From: Anaerolineaceae bacterium
GTDB taxonomy: Bacteria; Chloroflexota; Anaerolineae; Anaerolineales; Anaerolineaceae
Direction: 5' to 3'
DNA: 64,000 nt
Assembly: GCA_016927865.1 (NCBI GenBank)
Contig: JAFGLU010000118.1
Span: 1-64,000 of the forward strand
Every line of letters starts with the position of its first letter. The first letter of the stretch is position 1. A program made the position numbers and the translations under genes. The notes under the pieces were generated by a model, which did not search any database, was not told the DNA's origin, and saw nothing but the letters and a program-made list of their open reading frames with translations. Shown one piece after another: positions 16,574 through 25,696 of this stretch.

Positions 16574-17107
16574 ATGGATGAGAATTCTTCCGGTGGGCGC
16601 AAATACCCATTCTCGTGGGAGTTGTTGGGTGATATTGAGGCGGGACGGCCCAACCTGGGCGCCTACACTCACCTCTCTATTTACCGTCTGATGCAGTTCA
16701 CCTTCCGCGATATTGTTGAGCAGCGGTATGGCACCGAAGCGGTTGAGGAGATTTTCTTTGCGGCGGGAAAATTGGCCGGAGCCGAGTTTTACCGCAACGT
16801 GATTGGCGCGCCCGAAAACTTCAACCAGTTCATCATCAAAGTCCAGGAAGCCCTGCGTGAGTTTAACATCGGCATCTTGCGCGTGGAAAAGACCGATTTA
16901 GAAAACCACGAGTTTACCTTGACCGTCTCGGAAGATTTGGACTGCTCTGGGCTGCCTGTTTCTGGCAATGAAGTCTGTACCTATGATGAGGGTTTCCTGG
17001 CGGCTTTGCTGGAAGGATACCTGGGCACGACCATGCAGGTGAAGGAAATTGACTGCTGGAGCACCGGCGACCGCACCTGCCGATTCGATGCTCGCAGAGG
17101 CGAGTAA
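16574..17107 (+). CDS. V4R-domain sensor protein
   Basis: A 177-residue soluble protein matching the V4R (4-vinyl reductase) domain over its full length. The C-terminal block DCWSTGDRTCRFDARR carries the two cysteines typical of the family; further cysteines lie at DLDCSG and NEVCTYDEG. V4R domains bind small hydrophobic or aromatic ligands or tetrapyrrole precursors, and are often linked to signalling outputs. The diguanylate cyclase gene starts 55 bp later, so this may be its sensory partner supplied as a separate chain. Confidence 0.82.
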   Translation: MDENSSGGRKYPFSWELLGDIEAGRPNLGAYTHLSIYRLMQFTFRDIVEQRYGTEAVEEIFFAAGKLAGAEFYRNVIGAPENFNQFIIKVQEALREFNIGILRVEKTDLENHEFTLTVSEDLDCSGLPVSGNEVCTYDEGFLAALLEGYLGTTMQVKEIDCWSTGDRTCRFDARRGE

Positions 17108-17162
17108 GCTCCACGGGTGGACTGAAAACCAAATAAACGAAAGAAGCGGTGAAGAGATTTTC

Positions 17163-19568
17163 ATGTGCGCCGATACGATCGACCGGCCTAAGGATGAGGC
17201 AATCCACATTTTGTTGGACGTTCTGAAGAAAGGAACGCCGGCTGCCGTTTCTGGAGAATTATCGGCGAATCCAGAGTATCAGGAATTGATGGCCCACCTG
17301 ACGGAATTGCGCCAGTTTTTGCTGGCGCTTTCCAACGGAGACCTGTCTCAGGAATTGTTGCTGAAGGGGCCCATTGCCGGCAGTCTGAAAAATCTTCAGG
17401 CCAACCTGCGCCATTTGACCTGGCAAACGCAAAAAATTGCCGAGGGCGACTTCAGCCAGCGGGTTGATTTTTTGGGTGATTTCTCTGCTGCTTTTAACCA
17501 GATGGCGATCAAGCTGGAGGAGGCGCGCAAAAACCAAATCGAGATCGATCGTGCTATCCGTGAAAGCGAAGCCCGCTATCGCGCATTGGTAGATTTTCTG
17601 CCAGACGGCGTTTTAGTGCATCAAAATGGGTTTGTGGTTTTTGCCAATATGGCTTTTGCTTTGTTGATGGGCGGCAAGCATCCTGAAGATGTTTGCGGGA
17701 AGAAAATGATTGATCTGGTACACCCCGTATCTCGAGCGGGCGCCAAAAGCCGTATGAAGCGCACATTGACGAAAGGCGAGACGATCAAGGGCATCGAGGA
17801 AAAGTTTATCCAGTTGGATGGCAACATCATTGACGTAGAGATCGCCGCTATGCCGTTTATGTACGACGGTTCTCCGGCAGTACAAAATGTCATCCGCGAT
17901 ATCACGGCGCGCAAGAGAGACCAGGCTGCGTTGGACGAGCAAGTGCGTTTTGAAAAAATGCTTTCGGGGTTATCGGCGACACTGGTTCGATCTGACCCTT
18001 CCGAAGTGGAAGAGGTTATTGGGGGGGGGCTGCAACAGATTTCTGAATTTTTGAATGTGGACCGAGCCATTTTGTTTGCCTACTTGCCTGGCTGGAGTGA
18101 ATTCCGCATCGTCAGTGAGTACAGCCGCCAGGGGATGAAACCCCGCGTAGTGATGTTGGAAAGTTCGGTTATTCCCTGGCTGTTTGACAAATTTAATCGC
18201 GGCGAAATTGTTGTCTACGAAGATGTACGCATGCTGCCCCCCGAGGCTGCGCAAGACCGGGAAAAATTGCTGGCTGCCGGCGTTCAATCGTTTATGACCA
18301 TCCCGATAGCCTTTGGCGGCAACGTGATGGGTGGTATTACCATTGTCTCACATCAAAACAGGCATGTATGGTCGCATGAAATCGTTGTGCGCATTCAGTT
18401 GATCGCGGAAATTTTCATCAGCGCTATGGCTCGCAGCCGGGCTGAGCGGGCAGAGCATGAGCAGCGCACCCAGGCAGAGGTTTTGCGAGACAGCGCAGCA
18501 GCTTTTAATCGCACGATGAACGTTGATCAGGTCTTTGATTGCATTCTTGATTTTATCAACCGGGTGATTCCGCATGATGCTGTCAATATTATGCTGGTGA
18601 ATGACCAGGATTTGCCCATTATCGTTCGCGCCAAGGGCTATAAAGATCGGAACGGCACAGGTGTACTGAAGACCTTGCCCGTTGCGGAGATGCCATTCTT
18701 AAAGCATATGACCGACACGGCCGGGGTGGTCATCGTTTCAGACACAGCCAGCGATCCTCGTTGGGTGAAAATTGAGCGCAAAACCTGGGTGCGTTCGTAT
18801 GCGGCTATGCCGTTGGTGGTGCGCGGCGAAGTGAAAGGATTTATTAATCTCGACAGCGCCAAGTCGGGTTCGTTTACCAACGACCATCTTACCCGGCTGC
18901 GTGCCTTTGCCGACCAAGCTGCCATTGCTTACTCGAACGCGCTGCTGGTGGAAGAGATGCATCAGGCCAACCGCAGCTTGCAAAACCGGCTGACCGAGAT
19001 TCAAAAACTGCAGGATGAACTGCGTGAACAAGCCATTCGTGACCCGCTTACTGGCCTGTTCAACCGCCGTTACCTGGAAGAAACCTTGAATCGCGAGATT
19101 GCCAATGCCAACCGCGAATTTGCGCCCGTCAGCATCATCGTCATGGATTTAGACAATTTCAAGCTGGTCAACGATACCTACGGACACCAGGCAGGTGACT
19201 TGATGCTTCAGGCGTTGGGTCAGCTTCTAAAGGCATCTACGCGCGTTGGCGACATAGCCTGCCGGTATGGCGGCGAGGAATTCATCATCGTGATGCCGGG
19301 CGCTTCGGCGGCGATCGCGGCGCAGCGAGCCGAAAATATTCGCGCTACGTTTGATGCGCTGACCGTGAAGGATGGCAACCGGGTGATGCACGCCACCCTG
19401 TCGTTGGGCGTGGCAACCTACCCTATCAACGGCGCCACCGGCGAGGATGTGCTCATCCGCGCTGACCGGGCGCTGTATCAGGCGAAGCGCAACGGGCGCA
19501 ATCGGGTGGTCAGCTATTCGGGCACGGCCCCGCTGGGCAGACCGGGCGGAGAGAGTTCGACCGCTTAG
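17163..19568 (+). CDS. diguanylate cyclase with HAMP-like, PAS and two GAF domains
   Basis: About 801 residues with no membrane segment. Order: HAMP-like helices (GDLSQELLLKGPIAGSLKNL and EGDFSQRVDFLGDFS), a PAS domain (SEARYRALVDFLPDGVLVHQ...VIRDITARKR), GAF 1 (about residues 250-430), GAF 2 (about 440-610), a short coiled coil, then GGDEF. The active site is RYGGEEF near residue 704 and the RVGD I-site five residues before it is intact, so it should make c-di-GMP and be product-inhibited. In-frame starts also exist at 17049 and 17088, inside the V4R gene; I prefer ATG 17163, preceded by GAAGAG. Its 3' end overlaps the converging gene by four bases. Confidence 0.9.
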   Translation: MCADTIDRPKDEAIHILLDVLKKGTPAAVSGELSANPEYQELMAHLTELRQFLLALSNGDLSQELLLKGPIAGSLKNLQANLRHLTWQTQKIAEGDFSQRVDFLGDFSAAFNQMAIKLEEARKNQIEIDRAIRESEARYRALVDFLPDGVLVHQNGFVVFANMAFALLMGGKHPEDVCGKKMIDLVHPVSRAGAKSRMKRTLTKGETIKGIEEKFIQLDGNIIDVEIAAMPFMYDGSPAVQNVIRDITARKRDQAALDEQVRFEKMLSGLSATLVRSDPSEVEEVIGGGLQQISEFLNVDRAILFAYLPGWSEFRIVSEYSRQGMKPRVVMLESSVIPWLFDKFNRGEIVVYEDVRMLPPEAAQDREKLLAAGVQSFMTIPIAFGGNVMGGITIVSHQNRHVWSHEIVVRIQLIAEIFISAMARSRAERAEHEQRTQAEVLRDSAAAFNRTMNVDQVFDCILDFINRVIPHDAVNIMLVNDQDLPIIVRAKGYKDRNGTGVLKTLPVAEMPFLKHMTDTAGVVIVSDTASDPRWVKIERKTWVRSYAAMPLVVRGEVKGFINLDSAKSGSFTNDHLTRLRAFADQAAIAYSNALLVEEMHQANRSLQNRLTEIQKLQDELREQAIRDPLTGLFNRRYLEETLNREIANANREFAPVSIIVMDLDNFKLVNDTYGHQAGDLMLQALGQLLKASTRVGDIACRYGGEEFIIVMPGASAAIAAQRAENIRATFDALTVKDGNRVMHATLSLGVATYPINGATGEDVLIRADRALYQAKRNGRNRVVSYSGTAPLGRPGGESSTA

Positions 19569-20890
19569 CCGGCTTGAACGCTGGTCATGTATTCATTGAT
19601 CGCGGGCATGCCCGTCAGCCGGTCGTAGAAGAAGTTGTTGACCACGTTGATCACCTGGGAGCGGGCGGCTTCAGCTTCCAGCGTCAGATTCTCGCGAGCT
19701 TCGGGCCGCCGTAACGCGTCGCGCAGGCGCAGCAGCGTACCAACAATTTCAGCTTCTTCCACGCCTTCCAGCACGCGGATCACATCCATGATCAGGCGGT
19801 CGGCGGCGGCGACCATCTGCTCGTAGGTGATGCTGCTTTCGGGTAGGTAGGCGTCGTCGATGGTGCGGATGAGCGACCAGACCTGGTATAACAGCGTAGC
19901 GGGCTCGTCAAACAGCTCGCGTAGGAAGGCCGCCTCCTGGTAACGCCCGGTGAGGCGGAAGATGTTGTACATGCGCTTGGCCACTTTGCCGTAATTGACA
20001 TCTCGGGTGAGGTACTTTTTGACCTCTTTCTCGAGTTGGTGGACGTAGTCATCCAGGGCATTGGCCGAAACGTGCTGGGCCAGTTTGGAGAAGATGGGCA
20101 CGGAGATCGCTTCCAGGTAAACTTCCTGGAAGTAGGGGTCCAGGTAGCCGTCCAGGGGGGTGATACTGCCGTCCGGTGCTTCCCAGGTCACGTCCAGCAT
20201 GTTGCTGGCGTTGGACAACTGCTTGCGGATGGGGTCGGCGACCACCCAATCGAGCTTGCACCAGCCTGGGTCGGCGCTAAACTCGTCCCAGGCCACGCTG
20301 ACGGGCGTGCCGTCGGGCAGAAAACCTTCGATCTTTCCAGCGCGGATTTGGTCGGGCTTCCAGGAGGCGGGCGCCCCGGCTTTGACCTCGTGACCGTTCA
20401 CGACCATCGACTGCGGGTACTGGCCAAATTTGACCTCGATGAGCTGGTAGTTGGGGCCATGCAAGGTGTCGAGAGCTTTCTGGCGCATGGTTTTCTCCAG
20501 AATCTGGCAGGCTTCGGCGCGGGTGGGGGCCAGGATGTTGATGCGCTCAAAATAATCACAATCGCCGGGGTAGGTCTGGATTTTGGATTGGGCCGAAGAA
20601 CCCGACAAGGCCAGGGCGGTTTCGATGACTCCCGGCACGTCGGCAAACTCCACGATCTTGCCCACCCGGCGGAAGTATTCCAGCTCTTTATCGCTGAAAT
20701 CGAGCATGGTGATGTTGTGACCGAAGACGCCGGTGCGCTCGTCCAGGGTGATCTGATCGCCCTCTTTGCTGGCGGCCATTTGCGCCAACCACTGCAGCGC
20801 TTCGGCTTCCTTCACTTCCACCCCCAGTCGGCGGGCAGATTCCAGAATGCGGGTCAAATCGGCTTGCGATTGGTCATTGGGAGACGCCAT
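19565..20890 (-). CDS. uncharacterised protein with nucleotidyltransferase-fold signature
   Basis: A 441-residue soluble protein I do not recognise as a named family. Residues 94-118 (ALSGSSAQ...YPGDCDYFERI) fit the nucleotidyltransferase signature: Gly97-Ser98, then Asp110-x-Asp112 after twelve residues. KLDWVVA places Asp214 where the third catalytic Asp should be. Downstream is a helical region (about 260-430) with KRMYNIFRLTGRYQEAAFLRELF, like the helical domains of template-independent polymerases. This is fold inference from motifs. The gene converges with the cyclase gene and follows the exonuclease gene by 66 bp on the same strand, so the two may be co-transcribed. Confidence 0.6.
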   Translation of the reverse strand: MASPNDQSQADLTRILESARRLGVEVKEAEALQWLAQMAASKEGDQITLDERTGVFGHNITMLDFSDKELEYFRRVGKIVEFADVPGVIETALALSGSSAQSKIQTYPGDCDYFERINILAPTRAEACQILEKTMRQKALDTLHGPNYQLIEVKFGQYPQSMVVNGHEVKAGAPASWKPDQIRAGKIEGFLPDGTPVSVAWDEFSADPGWCKLDWVVADPIRKQLSNASNMLDVTWEAPDGSITPLDGYLDPYFQEVYLEAISVPIFSKLAQHVSANALDDYVHQLEKEVKKYLTRDVNYGKVAKRMYNIFRLTGRYQEAAFLRELFDEPATLLYQVWSLIRTIDDAYLPESSITYEQMVAAADRLIMDVIRVLEGVEEAEIVGTLLRLRDALRRPEARENLTLEAEAARSQVINVVNNFFYDRLTGMPAINEYMTSVQAG

Positions 20891-20956
20891 CAGAATCCTC
20901 CTCAGAGAACAGAAAGTGAACTTGGGGGTGGCTTCAGTGTGCGGGTCGTTGTTCGG

Positions 20957-21517
20957 TTATTCGTGAGGCCAGAGCATTTTTTGCGTCTGTGCCAAAATAC
21001 GTTGAAAAATGCGGGCCTGATCCTGGGCATCGCTGAGGGCGTTGTGCGTGAGCAGGGTCTCTTCCAGGAAGTGTGCGGAGATGTGTTTGAGAGAAGTTTC
21101 GCTCCAGGAGACGCCGCCCTGACCCATGTAGTAGGCTTTGATATCCAGGGCACTGTGCCCGAAGGGGTTGTGGCCCAGGTAACGGTAGAAGTAGATGTTG
21201 ACGAACATCCAGTCGAAGGGGGCGTTAAAGGCCACGAACACGGGGCGGCTGCCGGTAGGAGTGACGCGGGCCATCCAATCGGCAAAGGCTTGCATGGCCT
21301 GGGCGGGCGGGGCGCCGGTCTGGCGCAGCGATTCCAGCGACAGACCGTGAATGGCCAATGCCTCGGGGCTAGAATCGGGGCGGTCCGGCTGGAGTTCGAT
21401 GTAAAAGGTGACCGAAGGGTCTTCGACCAGGCACGCGCCGATGGAAAGCAAAGCGTGCTTTTCGGGGGTCGCGCCGGCGGTTTCAACATCCACGCTGATG
21501 AAGGTCTCGTTGGGCAT
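20957..21517 (-). CDS. DnaQ-like DEDDh 3'-5' exonuclease
   Basis: A 186-residue exonuclease-fold protein. The four acidic residues and the histidine are visible: Asp10 and Glu12 in ISVDVETAG, Asp102 in AFNAPFDWMF, His158 and Asp163 in THNALSDAQDQA. It is a stand-alone domain without polymerase or helicase fusion. Such proteins trim DNA or RNA 3' ends. TATAAT on the minus strand stands 6 bp before the ATG. It may share a transcript with the nucleotidyltransferase-like gene downstream, an interesting pairing of adding and removing 3' nucleotides. Confidence 0.9.
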   Translation of the reverse strand: MPNETFISVDVETAGATPEKHALLSIGACLVEDPSVTFYIELQPDRPDSSPEALAIHGLSLESLRQTGAPPAQAMQAFADWMARVTPTGSRPVFVAFNAPFDWMFVNIYFYRYLGHNPFGHSALDIKAYYMGQGGVSWSETSLKHISAHFLEETLLTHNALSDAQDQARIFQRILAQTQKMLWPHE

Positions 21518-21523
21518 GGACTG

Positions 21524-21529
21524 ATTATA
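21524..21529 (-). promoter_or_regulatory. -10 element of the exonuclease gene
   Basis: TATAAT on the minus strand, 6 bp before the start codon at 21517, predicts a leaderless mRNA. Confidence 0.6.
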
Positions 21530-21565
21530 CAGGGAAATGTTCTAAATCACGATCAATGGAAAATT

Positions 21566-21615
21566 GGCTCTTTGGGCTTTGCCATGGTAGCTGCCACTGC
21601 CGGGCAAGAAGAGCC
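21566..21615. repeat. degenerate family 2 repeat
   Basis: GGCTCTTTGGGCTTTGCCATGG at the left and CGGGCAAGAAGAGCC at the right form an imperfect inverted repeat resembling family 2 ends, about 50 bp in all. It lies between two divergent genes, just before a plus-strand TATAAT (21617-21622). Confidence 0.5.
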
Positions 21616-21661
21616 GTATAATTTGGGTACCACATCATCCAACTTTGACGAGGATCACACG

Positions 21662-22060
21662 ATGGAATTGACTCTGACCACCCCCGCCCTGCTGTTTCCA
21701 GCCATTTCACTGCTGCTGCTGGCCTACACCAACCGCTTTTTAACCCTGGCGAATTTGATCCGCGAGCTGCACCGCAGCTATAAGAGCAACCCGGAAGAGA
21801 TCATCTTCGCGCAAATTCTCAACCTGCGCTACCGCGTCACATTGATCCGCAATATGCAGATCTTCGGCGTGGGCAGCTTTTTTGGCTGCGTGTTGAGCAT
21901 GTTTGTGCTCTTTGCCGGGTACCAGACCGTGGGGTACTACATTTTTGGCGCCAGCCTGCTGGCCTTGATGGTGTCGCTGGCGCTTTCTTTGCGCGAGGTG
22001 CAAGTGTCGGTGGACGCGCTAAACGTCCGCTTGAGCGACATCGAGACCCACCAGAAATAG
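21662..22060 (+). CDS. DUF2721 family membrane protein
   Basis: A 132-residue protein with three hydrophobic segments (about 8-30, 64-86 and 90-108) and a charged loop RELHRSYKSNPEE between the first two. The pattern matches the short DUF2721 membrane family of unknown function. TATAAT at 21617-21622 gives a leader of about 38 bases, and GAGG lies 8 bases before the ATG. No neighbour suggests a role. Confidence 0.75.
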   Translation: MELTLTTPALLFPAISLLLLAYTNRFLTLANLIRELHRSYKSNPEEIIFAQILNLRYRVTLIRNMQIFGVGSFFGCVLSMFVLFAGYQTVGYYIFGASLLALMVSLALSLREVQVSVDALNVRLSDIETHQK

Positions 22061-22123
22061 GTTCCCGGCTTGCATTTCGCCTCTGGCGTGCGGTAGAATG
22101 AGGCCTGAAAGGAACCATTCATC

Positions 22124-22948
22124 ATGAAACTTTTGATCGCAGTCGATATGGAAGGCACCTCGGGGCTGACCACCTGGGACCAGGTGACACCGGGACATGC
22201 CGAGTACCAACGTTTTCGCAAAGTAATGACCGCCGACGTCAATGCCGCCATCCGCGGAGCGACGGAGGCCGGGGTGGACGAGATTGTCGTCACCGACGGG
22301 CATTGGAACGGCGACAACCTGCTGGTTGAGGAACTGGACAAACGCGCGCGGCTGAACACCGGCTCGCCCTCGCCGTTCTCGATGGTGAATGGCGTGGATA
22401 AAGGTGTGGATGCGGTCTTCTTCGTGGGCTATCATGCGCGCGTTGGCACGGCCAACGCCATCCTGGATCATACCTGGTCGAGCAACCGGGTAATGAATCT
22501 GTATATCAATGGTCGCATCTCGGGAGAAACCGGTTTGAATGCCTCCCTGTGCGGCCACTTCAATGTGCCGGTGATTTTGGTGACAGGCGACCAGGCCGTG
22601 GCGGCGGAAGCCGGCGAATGGTTGCCGGGCGTGGAGACGGCCATCACCAAGACGGCCCACGGGCGCTTTTCAGCCGAGGTGCTGCCGCTGGCAGTCTCGC
22701 AGGAGGGTATTTACCGGGCCGCGGGCCAGGCGGTGACGCGCTTCATGCGCGGCGAGCACCCGGCCCCGCTCCAGCAGCCCAAGCCGGTCAAGATGCTGGT
22801 GGAATTTTTCTATACGGATATGGCCGATAAAGCGGCCTTGCTGCCGGGCGGGCGGCGCGTGGACGGGCGGGGGATTGAGTTTGTGGCTCAGGATATGCCC
22901 GCGGCGTATCAAGCCTTCCGCGCGGCGGTGACCCTGGCGCAGAGATAA
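22124..22948 (+). CDS. M55 family metallopeptidase (D-aminopeptidase type)
   Basis: A 274-residue cytoplasmic enzyme of the DppA family, which removes N-terminal D-amino acids and may recycle cell-wall peptides. The metal ligands are visible: Asp8 and Glu10 in AVDMEGTSG, His in VTDGHWNG, His in FVGYHARVG, and Glu in SGETGLNAS. Length is normal. AAAGGAA precedes the ATG. A long symmetric hairpin follows the gene. Confidence 0.92.
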   Translation: MKLLIAVDMEGTSGLTTWDQVTPGHAEYQRFRKVMTADVNAAIRGATEAGVDEIVVTDGHWNGDNLLVEELDKRARLNTGSPSPFSMVNGVDKGVDAVFFVGYHARVGTANAILDHTWSSNRVMNLYINGRISGETGLNASLCGHFNVPVILVTGDQAVAAEAGEWLPGVETAITKTAHGRFSAEVLPLAVSQEGIYRAAGQAVTRFMRGEHPAPLQQPKPVKMLVEFFYTDMADKAALLPGGRRVDGRGIEFVAQDMPAAYQAFRAAVTLAQR

Positions 22949-22996
22949 CCCCATTTTCCCCACCCCCTAACCCCCGCCCCAGGGCGGGGGAAGAAC

Positions 22997-23048
22997 GGTA
23001 AAAACAATTGACTGCGACGCAAACGCGTCGCAGTCAATTGTTTTTACC
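22997..23048. terminator. long bidirectional terminator hairpin
   Basis: Perfect 24-bp arms (22997-23020 and 23025-23048) with a four-base loop; the outer part carries A5 on one side and T5 on the other. It stands between the converging M55 and ABC permease genes. The stem is far longer than termination needs, like the other giant hairpins in this window. Confidence 0.85.
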
Positions 23049-23069
23049 GAATTTACCCTTTTTTTTGGG

Positions 23070-24290
23070 TCACTCTGAGACGGTGCGGAAGCGCAGGATG
23101 GACAGCAGGGTGAAGCCCAGGGCGAAGGCCATCAGTGCTCCGGCGGGGAGCAGCGCGGCGCGCCAGTCCAGCCCGCGCACGAGGATGTTCTGGAAGCCGT
23201 CCATCATCCAGGCCACTGGAGAAACGTGGGCTACCTTTTGCACGGTTTCGGGCATAACTTCCAAGGGCACCCAGGCGCCGCCCAACCCCGAGAGGATGAA
23301 CATGGGGATGAGGGTGAACATGATGACCTGCTCTTCGGTTTTAGCCATCACGCCGATCAGCAAACCCATGCCCGCGGCGGCGGCAGCCATCGAGAGGGCC
23401 ATCATCAATGTCGCTAACCAGTCATGCGCATAGTTGAGGCCAAGAAAGACCTGCCCGAAGGCGATCAGCAAGGCGAACTGGGCGAAGATCATGATGAACA
23501 TGGACAGGTAGTGCCCTGCCAGGATGCTGGCCCGCGAGATAGAGGTGGTTAGCAGGCGCTGTAAGGCGCGGGTCTTGCGTTCGCGCACGATCACCTCCGC
23601 CGCGCCGATGAGACCGGCGATGGCGAATTGGGCCATCATGCCTGGCGAGGAATGTGCGTAGGAGTTGGTCAACTGCGCTTCGCCTTCTGCGGCGGGCAGC
23701 GCCGATGAGCGCATGGACAGGGTGACGGGCGGCTTTTGCCAGGTGGCAATGGCGTCTTCCAGAGCCTGGGCGAAAGCTTGCTCGCGGGCCGCGGAACTGG
23801 CGAAGGGTTGCTGTTCTTCCAGCACTTCCACGCTCAGTTGGGCAGCGCGGGACGCATTGCTCAGGCGCTGGGCTGTGCCCTGCAGTTCATTCTGCACGCT
23901 CATCCCGGCGTTGGAGGCCGGGTCGGCGGTCACGTCCAATGTCAGGGGGGCGCCGTCCTGCATGGCAGCGCCGTACCCGGCGGGGATGACCACCAATGCG
24001 GCCAGGTCTTCTTTCGCCAGCTTGCGCTCCAGGGCGGCCAAATCGTCTCCGGCTTCAACGCGGATGACGGTGGAGTCGTCCAGCAGGTCGAGCAGCGCGG
24101 CGCTAAGGGACGTCTGGTCGCGATCCACCAGCCCTACGGGCAGGCGCGGATCGCTTTCGCCGCCACCGCCGCTGAAGACAAAGCCGAAGAAGAGGGTGAA
24201 GATGATGGGCGAGACCAGCAGGAAGACGGCGGCCTTCCAGTCACGCAGGATTTGGGAAAGATCTTTGAGAGCCAGATCGATGATTTTCAT
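23070..24290 (-). CDS. ABC-2 type exporter permease (second)
   Basis: A 406-residue ABC-2 permease: one membrane segment at the N-terminus (about 20-40), a large extracytoplasmic domain (about 45-205), then five membrane segments. IVRERKTRALQRLLTTSISRASILAGHYLS is the conserved cytosolic stretch after the second segment. GGAGG precedes the ATG. It is 111 bp after the first permease gene and shares its architecture, so the exporter probably uses a permease heterodimer with the ATPase encoded at 25697-26644. Confidence 0.9.
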   Translation of the reverse strand: MKIIDLALKDLSQILRDWKAAVFLLVSPIIFTLFFGFVFSGGGGESDPRLPVGLVDRDQTSLSAALLDLLDDSTVIRVEAGDDLAALERKLAKEDLAALVVIPAGYGAAMQDGAPLTLDVTADPASNAGMSVQNELQGTAQRLSNASRAAQLSVEVLEEQQPFASSAAREQAFAQALEDAIATWQKPPVTLSMRSSALPAAEGEAQLTNSYAHSSPGMMAQFAIAGLIGAAEVIVRERKTRALQRLLTTSISRASILAGHYLSMFIMIFAQFALLIAFGQVFLGLNYAHDWLATLMMALSMAAAAAGMGLLIGVMAKTEEQVIMFTLIPMFILSGLGGAWVPLEVMPETVQKVAHVSPVAWMMDGFQNILVRGLDWRAALLPAGALMAFALGFTLLSILRFRTVSE

Positions 24291-24401
24291 ACCAACCTCC
24301 AGAGAAGACGATCCGCTAATGACGCGAATGTTCGCGAATTGAAAACAAGATGATATTTCTATTTGCGTTCATTCGTGTTCATTCGCGGATGAGTTGCTTT
24401 C

Positions 24402-25691
24402 TTAGGCGAAGCGCTTGGAGAAGCGCCGCACGCCGATGAAGAAGAACACTACGCTCCAGGCCAGCATGCCCAGGAAGAAGGGCAGCACCGCGACCAGACC
24501 GTTGCCGTCCATTCCGGCGCGCAGGGCGGCCATGGACCAACCCTGGGGCACAAATAGGGCAAAGCGGTCGGCAACACTGCTGGCGCCGGGTGCGCCGCCG
24601 GTGAAGGCGCTGAAGATGCCGACCATGCCGGTGATGGTCAGGCCGACGCCGAAGACCATGCCAACCTGCTTGTCGGTCTTGAGCAGCGAGATGAGGAAGA
24701 TGCCCATGCTGGTGGCGACCAGGGCTGTGCCCAGGATGGTCAAGGCCACCTCGGGCAGCGCGCCCCAGCGGATGTTGAAGATCAAGCGTCCGCAGACCAG
24801 CAAGACGATCATCTGCACCAGCACGGTCAGGCCGGTGGCCAGGTACTTTCCGCCCAGCACGGTGGGGATGGTGACGGGGGTGGTGAACAGGCGCTGGAGG
24901 GTGCCATGCTCTTGTTCGGTCATGATGGTCTGGGCCGAGGTGGCGCCGGTGTAGAATGCGTAGAACACGGTCATGCCGCCCATGATCAGACCCAACATGG
25001 CAGCCAGCGGGTCGGCGGTGGGGGCCTCGCCCTCCGACGCGCGCAACGTCACCAGTTCAGCGGGGGCGCCGCTGGTATCGCCGATCAGGCGCATGGCCAG
25101 GGACTGCTGCTGGGCGGCGTCCGGGCTCAGGCCGGCGGCTTCCATCTGTTTGACGATCACGCCCAAACCGAGCTTGGGGCCGGCTGCGCTGTCGATGGCG
25201 CGTTCCACCAGGGTGCGCACGATGCCGGGAGAGAGGGTGAGGGTGGGGTCGTGGTACAACTCTACTTCCGCTACGGCTTGCGGCTCGATCATGGCGCGGG
25301 TGAAGTTGGCCGGAATGACCAGGGCAATACCCGCTTCTTGCCGGTCCACGGCCGCGCGAGCCGACAGCGCGTCGCTGGCGAAGGTTACCTCGATCAACTC
25401 GGCCAATTGCGGCCCGCTCAACATGTGCGTCAGGATGTCGCCCATATCTTGCAGATCCTCGGCGTTGTCCCCGTCCATCTGGAAGTAAGGGCTGCCTTCG
25501 TCCAGGTCGGCGACCACCACGCGGGTACGAGGCAGGGTGAAGGCCGCGCCTTCACTGCCAACACTGCCGCCAAACATAAGGTAGAACATTCCGGTGACCA
25601 GGAGTGGCACGCCAAACATGAAGGCCAGCGCGAAGACGCTGCGGAAAGAGCGGGTCATATCTTTGAGGGTAATGGCAAGTAGTTTCATCAT
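24402..25691 (-). CDS. ABC-2 type exporter permease (first)
   Basis: A 429-residue ABC-2 permease with the same layout as its downstream neighbour: N-terminal segment, large external domain (about 45-240), five C-terminal segments, and MTEQEHGTLQRLFTTPV as the cytosolic signature. It begins Met-Met; the second ATG (25688) is better spaced from GGAGG. Five bases separate it from the ATPase gene. This type of exporter moves drugs, lipids or peptides; the substrate is unknown. Confidence 0.9.
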   Translation of the reverse strand: MMKLLAITLKDMTRSFRSVFALAFMFGVPLLVTGMFYLMFGGSVGSEGAAFTLPRTRVVVADLDEGSPYFQMDGDNAEDLQDMGDILTHMLSGPQLAELIEVTFASDALSARAAVDRQEAGIALVIPANFTRAMIEPQAVAEVELYHDPTLTLSPGIVRTLVERAIDSAAGPKLGLGVIVKQMEAAGLSPDAAQQQSLAMRLIGDTSGAPAELVTLRASEGEAPTADPLAAMLGLIMGGMTVFYAFYTGATSAQTIMTEQEHGTLQRLFTTPVTIPTVLGGKYLATGLTVLVQMIVLLVCGRLIFNIRWGALPEVALTILGTALVATSMGIFLISLLKTDKQVGMVFGVGLTITGMVGIFSAFTGGAPGASSVADRFALFVPQGWSMAALRAGMDGNGLVAVLPFFLGMLAWSVVFFFIGVRRFSKRFA

Positions 25692-25696
25692 TCCTC

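Noticed and set aside
20036..21661. Long plus-strand frame running into the DUF2721 gene
   Set aside because: The upstream part is the mirror of the nucleotidyltransferase-like and exonuclease genes; only the part from 21662 matches a family and has a promoter and ribosome site.
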